From assembly GCA_030671465.1 (NCBI GenBank), contig DAOVIP010000012.1, forward strand, positions 1-12,097: a stretch of 12,097 nt of DNA, in the 5' to 3' direction. The position numbers were made by a program, and so were the translations under genes. The notes below the pieces were generated by a model. The model was not told the origin of the DNA, did not search any database, and saw only the letters and a program-made list of their open reading frames with translations. This DNA is from Candidatus Aminicenantota bacterium (GTDB taxonomy: Bacteria > Acidobacteriota > Aminicenantia > UBA2199). The number at the start of each line of letters is the position of its first letter. The stretch's first letter is position 1. Positions 7,223 to 12,097 of the stretch are shown here, in pieces.

Positions 7223-8404
7223 ATGGGTAAGGCGTCGCGTATATTTCAGGTCTTTGTTAAACCCACTGGTGCTCTCTGTAACCTGGACTGTCACTATTGT
7301 TATTACCTGAAAAAAAACAGGCTCTACCCGGATACCGAATCTTTCCGGATGCCAGAGATCATTCTAGAAGAGTATATTGTCCAGCATATCGAAGCCTCCG
7401 GCGAACCAGTGATCCGCTTTTCCTGGCACGGCGGCGAACCCACGCTTCTGGGACTGGACTATTTCCGTAAAATTGTAGCCCTGCAGCAAAAACTCCTGCC
7501 GGGAAACCGGGAAATTTTTAACGGAATACAGACCAACGGTACCCTGCTGGATGAGGAATGGTGTCGATTTCTGGCAGCTGAAAAATTTTATGTGGGGTTG
7601 AGCCTGGATGGACCCCGGGAGTTGCACGATCGATTCCGCCGATCCAGGGCTGGTAAGCCCTCTTTTGCTCAAACTATTCGAGGCTATAATCGCCTGCAAC
7701 ATCATGGCGTGAAGATCGATATTCTCTGCGTGGTAAATAATTACAATGTCCAATATCCTGAAGAAATATACCGGTTCTTCAAGCAGATTGGTGTACAATA
7801 TGTGAGTTTTCTCCCTCTGGTAGAATCCGAACCGGAGAGAGCTACAGGAGTGAGCCAGCGCACCGTTCCCTCAAAGGCATTTGGAGATTTTCTCTGTTCT
7901 ATTTATGATGAATGGGTGAATCAGGATATCGGAAAGATCAAAATCCAGATATTCGAAGAAGCTGCCAGAACCGCCTTTGGGCTGGATCATTCACTGTGCA
8001 TATTTCGCAAAACATGCGGCGATATCCCGGTGGTTGAACACAACGGGGATTTTTATTCATGTGACCATTTTGTGGATGTTGATCATCATTTGGGTAATAT
8101 TATTGAGATCCCATTGGGTGAACTGCTGGAGAGCCCGGCTCAGAGAGCCTTTGGCCAGGCAAAACTAGATAGATTACCCTGTTATTGTCAGCAATGTGAT
8201 GTTCGGGACATATGCAATGGCGGATGCCCTAAAAATCGTTTCATAAAGACACCAGACGGGGAGTTAGGGCTCAATTACCTATGCCAGGGGTATAAGCGGT
8301 TTTTTACTCACTGTAAGCCATTTGTGGATGAAGTAGCTGCCCAGTGGCGCCGGGAAAATCCGAAAACCCAAATTCGAAATCCTAAACGAAGTGATTCTTA
8401 TTAA
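7223..8404 (+). CDS. Anaerobic sulfatase-maturating enzyme (radical SAM/SPASM), formylglycine-forming
   Basis: Members of this family oxidise an active-site Cys or Ser of a sulfatase to formylglycine in the cytoplasm, using SAM and three [4Fe-4S] clusters without oxygen. The protein has 393 residues from the ATG. The radical SAM motif CNLDCHYC supplies Cys19, 23 and 26, and GGEP is at 70-73. The SPASM cysteines follow the family pattern: Cys265-x9-G-x4-Cys280, then Cys322-x2-Cys325-x5-Cys331-x3-Cys335, and Cys354. Asp281, right after Cys280, matches the proposed general base Asp277 of the Clostridium perfringens enzyme. AAGGGG at 7209-7214 favours the ATG at 7223; an in-frame GTG at 7220 would add one residue. 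No sulfatase gene is in the window, so the partner is elsewhere or the substrate is another protein. The last 16 or so residues (ENPKTQIRNPKRSDSY) are encoded by an interspersed repeat and are probably not functional. Confidence 0.94.
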   Translation: MGKASRIFQVFVKPTGALCNLDCHYCYYLKKNRLYPDTESFRMPEIILEEYIVQHIEASGEPVIRFSWHGGEPTLLGLDYFRKIVALQQKLLPGNREIFNGIQTNGTLLDEEWCRFLAAEKFYVGLSLDGPRELHDRFRRSRAGKPSFAQTIRGYNRLQHHGVKIDILCVVNNYNVQYPEEIYRFFKQIGVQYVSFLPLVESEPERATGVSQRTVPSKAFGDFLCSIYDEWVNQDIGKIKIQIFEEAARTAFGLDHSLCIFRKTCGDIPVVEHNGDFYSCDHFVDVDHHLGNIIEIPLGELLESPAQRAFGQAKLDRLPCYCQQCDVRDICNGGCPKNRFIKTPDGELGLNYLCQGYKRFFTHCKPFVDEVAAQWRRENPKTQIRNPKRSDSY

Positions 8405-8458
8405 ACATTGAATGATGAATATCGAATAAAGAATGTTGAATGTCGAAGTGAAAGATTC
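8356..8458 (+). repeat. Two-block heptanucleotide interspersed repeat in a convergent intergenic gap
   Basis: Block one (8356-8397) has 7-bp units: AAATCCG, AAAACCC, AAATTCG, AAATCCT, AAACGAA, GTGATTC. Block two (8410-8458) has units that begin exactly every 7 bp: GAATGAT, GAATATC, GAATAAA, GAATGTT, GAATGTC, GAAGTGA, AAGATTC. Both blocks end in GAAGTGA...ATTC. Block one forms the last codons of the maturase gene and block two fills the gap before the convergent hydrolase. I recall similar GAATATCGAAT-type and AATCCGAAA-type elements scattered in other environmental bacterial genomes, often at gene ends. That is memory rather than a search result. No T-run terminator is seen here. Confidence 0.8.
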
Positions 8459-8470
8459 ATTTTTGATTTA

Positions 8471-9331
8471 TCAGGTTTTTAACTCTTCTTTGAAAAAGGC
8501 AATGGTCCGTTTCCAGGCCATCTTGGCTGCTTCCGGGTGATAACGGTCTGGCCGGGTATCATTGAAGAAGGCATGTTTGGCCCCCTCATACACAAATATT
8601 TTGTATTTAACAGAATTGGCTTTCAGGGCCGCTTCAAAGGCTTCAATTCCTTCATTGATCCTCTTGTCCAATTCTCCGTAATGGCAGAGGAATGCAGCTT
8701 TTATTTTGGGGATATCTTCAGATTTTGGTTGCCTCCCGTAAAAGGGAACCGCTGCGGTGAGATCCGGCGAAAGGACTGCCACTTGATTGGTTACTCCGCC
8801 TCCCCAGCAGAATCCCATGCATCCCACCTTTCCTGTGGTTTGGGGATGGGTTTTAAGATATTTTACCGCAGCCACATAATTCTTAACCGTGGATTGGGGG
8901 TCTAGTTCTCTCATGCGTGACCGGGCCTTATCGGAATCACCAGGACTTCCACCCAGTGGAGACAGGGCATCCGGTGCGATCACCATGAATCCTTCCAGAG
9001 CCACACGCCGGGTCACATCCTCAATGTAGGGCTGAAGCCCCTTGTTTTCGTGGATCACAATCACACCCGGGAGTTTGGAGTGGTTTTTGGGGGAGGCCTG
9101 ATAGGCGCGGATATCTTCGGTATCACCCGGGTAATGGATATATCCAATATTCAGGCGGGCATCATCCTCAGGAATAATTTGGGCCCGGCCCAATTTATTC
9201 TCCAGCAGGGGAATCAAGGCCACGGCAGCTGCTGTGCTTCCGGCCAGGGTGATCAACCTTTTGAGAAAGGATCGGCGGTCCATGCGCTGATTCCTGTATT
9301 CAAGATATAAGTCAATCACTTTTTTATCCAT
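8471..9331 (-). CDS. Tat-exported dienelactone hydrolase family protein (YghX-like)
   Basis: Alpha/beta-hydrolase probably exported folded to the periplasm. 286 residues. A twin-arginine signal at 18-24 (DRRSFLK) is followed by a hydrophobic stretch (about 25-43) and, near residue 50, GRAQ. The catalytic triad is visible: Cys175 in GFCWGG, Asp222 in GELD and His253 in AKHAFFND. Glu95 in VIHENKG matches the glutamate that interacts with the nucleophile in dienelactone hydrolase. Phrases such as PYIEDVTRRVA, VPFYGR and RINEGIEAFEAALKAN closely match E. coli YghX as I remember it. The true substrate of that branch is not established, so dienelactone cleavage should not be assumed. The start is fixed by AGGAGG nine bases before the ATG, which leaves a 16-residue n-region before the twin arginines. 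A good promoter lies upstream and the gene is divergent from the Rid lipoprotein gene. Confidence 0.93.
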   Translation of the reverse strand: MDKKVIDLYLEYRNQRMDRRSFLKRLITLAGSTAAAVALIPLLENKLGRAQIIPEDDARLNIGYIHYPGDTEDIRAYQASPKNHSKLPGVIVIHENKGLQPYIEDVTRRVALEGFMVIAPDALSPLGGSPGDSDKARSRMRELDPQSTVKNYVAAVKYLKTHPQTTGKVGCMGFCWGGGVTNQVAVLSPDLTAAVPFYGRQPKSEDIPKIKAAFLCHYGELDKRINEGIEAFEAALKANSVKYKIFVYEGAKHAFFNDTRPDRYHPEAAKMAWKRTIAFFKEELKT

Positions 9332-9360
9332 GGGTTTTCCTCCTTTACCATCACACGAAT

Positions 9361-9389
9361 ATTATGGGTGGAAACCGATTCTTTGTCAA
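9361..9389 (-). promoter_or_regulatory. Probable sigma-70-type promoter of the dienelactone hydrolase gene
   Basis: On the minus strand a consensus TTGACA (plus 9384-9389) is followed by a 17-bp spacer and CATAAT (plus 9361-9366). The predicted start is near 9354, about 22 bases before the ATG, with AGGAGG in between. Confidence 0.6.
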
Positions 9390-9454
9390 TGATTATTAAG
9401 AGGAATCAGTACAACCATTTGAAATCAGAATATCCATCATTTAAAATAATTATA

Positions 9455-9483
9455 TTGATTTAAACTGACCGGGATATTATGAT
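9455..9483 (+). promoter_or_regulatory. Probable sigma-70-type promoter of the Rid lipoprotein gene
   Basis: TTGATT (9455-9460), a 17-bp spacer and TATGAT (9478-9483) give a likely start near 9490, followed by AGGAGG (9500-9505) and the ATG at 9512. A second possible pair lies upstream: TTGAAA (9419-9424), 17 bp, TAAAAT (9442-9447). The nearer pair fits the gene spacing better. Confidence 0.5.
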
Positions 9484-9511
9484 CTGATTACATTTTATGA
9501 GGAGGATTGTC

Positions 9512-9963
9512 ATGAGAGCAAAATCATTGATTGCTGTTTTATTCTTGTTTTTACTGGTTTCCTGTCAGGGCGATGAGGGTAATGATGAGCCGGTATTGGC
9601 GGAACATCTCGGTGGGGCCAGTACAAACCCTTTTGTGAAGCGGTGAAAGTGGGTCATTGGCTGATCCTTTCCGGGCAGCTTGGGATTGACCCCGATACCG
9701 GTAAATTGGTTCCGGGTGGTATTAAAGCGGAAACCCGCCAGACAATGGAAAATATCAAGGCCACCCTGGAAAAATACGGAAGCTCCATGAATCGGGTGGT
9801 CAAATGCACGGTCATGCTGGCAGACGTTGCCGAATGGGGGGCCATGAACCAGATTTATGTGACCTATTTTCCCGACCATAAACCGGCCCGGAGTGCATTC
9901 GGAGCCAGTGGCCTGGCATTGGGGGCCCGGGTGGAAATCGAATGCTGGGCCACCCTGAAGTGA
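9512..9963 (+). pseudogene. Rid (YjgF/YER057c/UK114) family lipoprotein gene, interrupted by a -1 frame change
   Basis: The first frame starts at an ATG six bases after AGGAGG and encodes a lipoprotein signal (MRAKSLIAVLFLFLLVSC, Cys18), then a linker ending NPFVKR and a TGA at 9644-9646. The Rid domain continues in the -1 frame: EAVKVGHWLILSGQLGIDPD, then the family core PARSAF with the conserved Arg, and VEIECWA with the conserved Glu, to a stop at 9961-9963. One added base near 9634 would give about 150 residues with ...NPFSEAVKVGHWLILSGQ, matching the family's usual (Y/F)S-x-AV start. A one-base deletion, natural or from sequencing, is therefore the simplest reading. However, the change sits on C CCT TTT (9628-9634), a formal -1 slippery heptamer, so programmed frameshifting is not excluded. 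Rid proteins deaminate reactive enamines and imines and are usually cytosolic; a lipidated exported form is unusual. A Rid fragment starting at GTG 9643 would lack the first strand and has no ribosome site. Confidence 0.82.
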
Positions 9964-10158
9964 AAATACAATAAAAGATAGAAAACATTCCGGCTTTATT
10001 CTTTTTTTGTAACTTTTATTTGTAAAAGAACGTCTTAATATATAGAGATAAGTCTATGCATTTCAAGAGGGTACAGATAAGAAGCCTGTATGCATTTGCG
10101 GATTGGACTCAGGAAAACCAGTTTTATTTCGTTTTTTTATTGTCCGGGTCCTGAGACG

Positions 10159-11100
10159 ATGGATATTAGGCTGATTATCAATTATTGCTTGTCGATTGTG
10201 CTGGCTATATACGCCATAACCCTTTGTTATCAGCTTTATAAAAATTATCAATTCAGATTCCTGCTCCTTTATTTTTATTATCTGATTGCTGTTTCCATCT
10301 ATGGTTTTTTTGCCTGGACCGGGGAGTTTATGGGCGGTTGTCTTTTTGAAACCGATCAAATCACGGAGTTGCATGCGTTAAAGCCCCTGGTTAGCCTCAT
10401 TGCCTACCCCTTCATCCCTCTCAGCGTGTATCTGTTTATTCTGTTAATCAGGGAATTCTTAAATAAAAACGTTCCTCCACTGTTGATTGTGCTGTACTGG
10501 TTCCTGTGGATTCTGGTTTCCATCGGAATATTACTGGCCACCCGGGAGTTTCTGCAAAACCAGCAACAACACATCTTTTCAGCCATGCACCGGACCGCGG
10601 GTATTTTGATGTTGATCTTTCGCTATCTGGCACTCAATCACCTGTTTTTCAATTTATCAACCATAAAAGGTGATCCAAAATACCCGGTTGCCAGATTTTT
10701 CGGATTCTACTATTTAATCGCATTTTCACTGTATTTTGTGGCCACCCATTTTGCTCCCGACGTGTTTGCATTAAATTTTGCCTGGCCTCTGGTCTTTTTT
10801 TCATTGAACCTGCCCCCTCTGCTGGTGATGAGACATTACCTGTATTGCCATCATATCGATCAATACATGGGTATGGACAATGATCGTAACCTGAAGCAAT
10901 TTTTCTCAAAACACGGAATTTCATCCCAGGAACAGAATATCATTCATTTGTTATTCAAGGGAAGAAGTAATCGTGAGATTGGCGATGTTCTGTATATTTC
11001 CACCGGCACCATAAAAAATTATATCTCCAATATTTATAAAAAAATCGGTGTGAAGGACCGCCTTCAACTCATCAATTTGGTTCGCAACCTACATCTTTAA
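10159..11100 (+). CDS. Membrane-bound LuxR-type transcriptional regulator (about 7 TM segments plus HTH)
   Basis: Probably a one-component regulator that senses through its membrane part and binds DNA at the inner face of the membrane. From the chosen start it has 313 residues. Hydrophobic segments lie at roughly 6-24, 34-55, 76-98, 107-127, 144-164, 182-196 and 205-226. A LuxR/GerE helix-turn-helix follows at about 252-310 (ISSQEQNIIHLLFKGRSN, then ISTGTIKNYISNIYKKIGV). Seven segments would place the N terminus outside and the helix-turn-helix in the cytoplasm. There is no receiver, PAS or autoinducer-binding domain. I chose the ATG at 10159 because the protein then aligns residue for residue with the paralogue downstream (both reach K-x-Y at residue 30). 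The in-frame ATG at 10090 would add 23 residues. Neither start has a strong ribosome site. The ligand and target genes are unknown. Confidence 0.85.
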   Translation: MDIRLIINYCLSIVLAIYAITLCYQLYKNYQFRFLLLYFYYLIAVSIYGFFAWTGEFMGGCLFETDQITELHALKPLVSLIAYPFIPLSVYLFILLIREFLNKNVPPLLIVLYWFLWILVSIGILLATREFLQNQQQHIFSAMHRTAGILMLIFRYLALNHLFFNLSTIKGDPKYPVARFFGFYYLIAFSLYFVATHFAPDVFALNFAWPLVFFSLNLPPLLVMRHYLYCHHIDQYMGMDNDRNLKQFFSKHGISSQEQNIIHLLFKGRSNREIGDVLYISTGTIKNYISNIYKKIGVKDRLQLINLVRNLHL

Positions 11101-11127
11101 AATAGAAAGGGTGTAATTGGAAAGATT

Positions 11128-11154
11128 GACCGGTCAGAGACGTTTGTACCGGTC
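11128..11154. promoter_or_regulatory. GACCGGT/ACCGGTC dyad between the two LuxR-type genes
   Basis: GACCGGT (11128-11134) and ACCGGTC (11148-11154) form a perfect 7-bp inverted repeat with 13 bases between. GACCGGTC at 11128-11135 is itself palindromic, so the two copies also act as direct repeats 19 bp apart. It sits just before the AAGGTG ribosome site of the second gene. It could be a LuxR-type operator or an RNA hairpin affecting the downstream gene. There is no T-run, so it is not an ordinary terminator. Confidence 0.35.
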
Positions 11155-11166
11155 CGAAAAGGTGTG

Positions 11167-12097
11167 ATGAGCACAGTATCTGGTATTATCTATATTTTTT
11201 CATTACTGGCCAGCTTTGCCAGTATTGTAATCGCGGTGAATCTGTTGAAAACCTATCGCCGCAAATATCTGTCTCAATATCTGTTTTTTCTGATTGCCTA
11301 CAATATATCCGGGTTTACAAATCTGATTGGGAGAAACCTGGCCAATGAGTTCTACCATCAGAATCCGTTTATCCAAACCATGACCGGTTATTCAATGGTT
11401 TTGTTGTGTTTTCCCTTTTTCGTGTTGACCCTGTTTTTTTTTATTTCCTTCACCCGGGAGATCGCTGATCAGGAACTATCCCATCTGTTTATGATCTGGT
11501 ATTGCATTACCTGGATGGCCGTACTGGTGGCTCTGCTTTTGGGATTGAAAATCTATATTGGTAGCGGGGATAACCGCTTTTTAAAAATATTGTTAAACTC
11601 CATCAATTACGGTATTATAATGGTTTTACTTTTCAGTTTGCTGAAGTTATTGTTTCAATCCAGATGGATCTATAACAAAAACAGACAGCGGGGATTGCGA
11701 TTTCTGGCTATTCTTTATATCGGTTTGTTCTCGCTTTATTTTTATCTGTCCCAGAATCACATATCCGTCAATCTGGGCAATTTTTATTTTATCTTGATTG
11801 TGATTGTCTATTTTACTTTGAATTTTCCGCCCCTGTTGTATTTAAAATATTTTCTGGAGAAGTATTTCACATCCCAGACCCTTCGTCCGGATGAACAGCT
11901 GTATCTCGGATCTTTTTTCAATCATTATGATATATCCAGGCAGGAACGGGTGGTTATCAATTTTATTTTGGAGGGAAGGGATAATTTATCGATTGCCAAA
12001 CAGCTTTCGATTTCCGGAGGAACGGTTAAGAATCATATATACAACATTTATAAAAAGGTGGATGTGAACAGCCGGGCCAAGTTAATACAGCGAGTCA
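11167..12097 (+). CDS. Second membrane-bound LuxR-type regulator, paralogue of the upstream gene (cut by window end)
   Basis: An open frame of 310 codons runs from an ATG preceded by AAGGTG to the window edge with no stop. The layout copies the upstream protein: hydrophobic segments at about 6-26, 35-53, 76-95, 107-127, 145-163, 178-194 and 205-227, then a LuxR helix-turn-helix at about 256 to the end (ISRQERVVINFILEGRDN, then ISGGTVKNHIYNIYKKVDV). Shared landmarks are LNFPPLL here against LNLPPLL upstream, ISxQE, and GTxKNxIxNIYKK. The membrane halves have diverged far more than the helix-turn-helix, as expected for an old tandem duplication that now senses different signals. Only a few C-terminal residues appear to be missing. 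It lies 66 bp after the first gene on the same strand and may share its transcript. Confidence 0.87.
   Translation, partial: MSTVSGIIYIFSLLASFASIVIAVNLLKTYRRKYLSQYLFFLIAYNISGFTNLIGRNLANEFYHQNPFIQTMTGYSMVLLCFPFFVLTLFFFISFTREIADQELSHLFMIWYCITWMAVLVALLLGLKIYIGSGDNRFLKILLNSINYGIIMVLLFSLLKLLFQSRWIYNKNRQRGLRFLAILYIGLFSLYFYLSQNHISVNLGNFYFILIVIVYFTLNFPPLLYLKYFLEKYFTSQTLRPDEQLYLGSFFNHYDISRQERVVINFILEGRDNLSIAKQLSISGGTVKNHIYNIYKKVDVNSRAKLIQRV

Noticed and set aside
8356..8458. CRISPR array
   Set aside because: The period is 7 bp with no spacer and repeat alternation and no cas genes; it is a short-unit tandem repeat.
9643..9963. Independent cytosolic RidA starting at GTG 9643
   Set aside because: It would lack the first beta strand of the fold and has no ribosome site, and the upstream lipoprotein frame joins to it with a one-base correction.
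10013..10028. CTTTTA-TTTG-TAAAAG hairpin as a terminator after the Rid gene
   Set aside because: The stem is six bp with a single GC pair and no following T-run, so it is too weak to call. I also see no convincing promoter for the first LuxR-type gene between 9964 and 10158.
10090..10158. N-terminal extension of the first LuxR-type regulator from ATG 10090
   Set aside because: The 23 extra residues precede the first membrane segment and have no counterpart in the paralogue, which aligns from the internal ATG at 10159.

Overview
The window reads as chromosomal DNA of a Gram-negative, probably anaerobic bacterium of moderate to low GC. It encodes a complete TolC/membrane-fusion/RND efflux set, which needs an outer membrane, two lipobox lipoproteins, a Tat-exported hydrolase and an oxygen-sensitive radical SAM enzyme of the anaerobic sulfatase-maturase type. 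The membrane-bound LuxR regulators and the 7-bp-period interspersed repeat remind me of genomes from the Acidobacteriota/Aminicenantes and related anaerobic groups. That placement is an impression, not a demonstration.

Left part (1-7014): a decayed fragment of an anaerobic sulfatase-maturase gene lies at the extreme left on the + strand. It abuts a four-gene operon that runs right to left: a TolC-like outer-membrane factor, a lipoprotein membrane-fusion protein, a 1142-residue RND permease and, last, a crotonase-fold protein that lacks both usual catalytic glutamates. The gaps are short (50, 17 and 21 bp) and a TTGATT-N17-TATAAT promoter precedes the first gene, so one transcript is likely.

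Middle part (7015-9963): a divergent promoter region separates the efflux operon from an intact maturase gene on the + strand. The left-end fragment is a diverged copy of this gene in the same orientation, so the efflux operon lies between direct repeats of maturase sequence. The intact gene ends inside a 7-bp-period repeat of about 100 bp that fills the convergent gap to a Tat-exported, YghX-like dienelactone hydrolase. That hydrolase is transcribed divergently from a Rid-family lipoprotein gene, which is interrupted by a -1 frame change at a C CCT TTT sequence.

Right part (9964-12097): two tandem paralogues each encode about seven transmembrane segments followed by a C-terminal LuxR helix-turn-helix. 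The second is cut by the window end. A GACCGGT/ACCGGTC dyad lies between them.

No insertion sequence, tRNA, rRNA, CRISPR array or phage gene is visible. The best candidates for a less-described system are the membrane-tethered LuxR pair and the efflux operon with its crotonase-like last gene.
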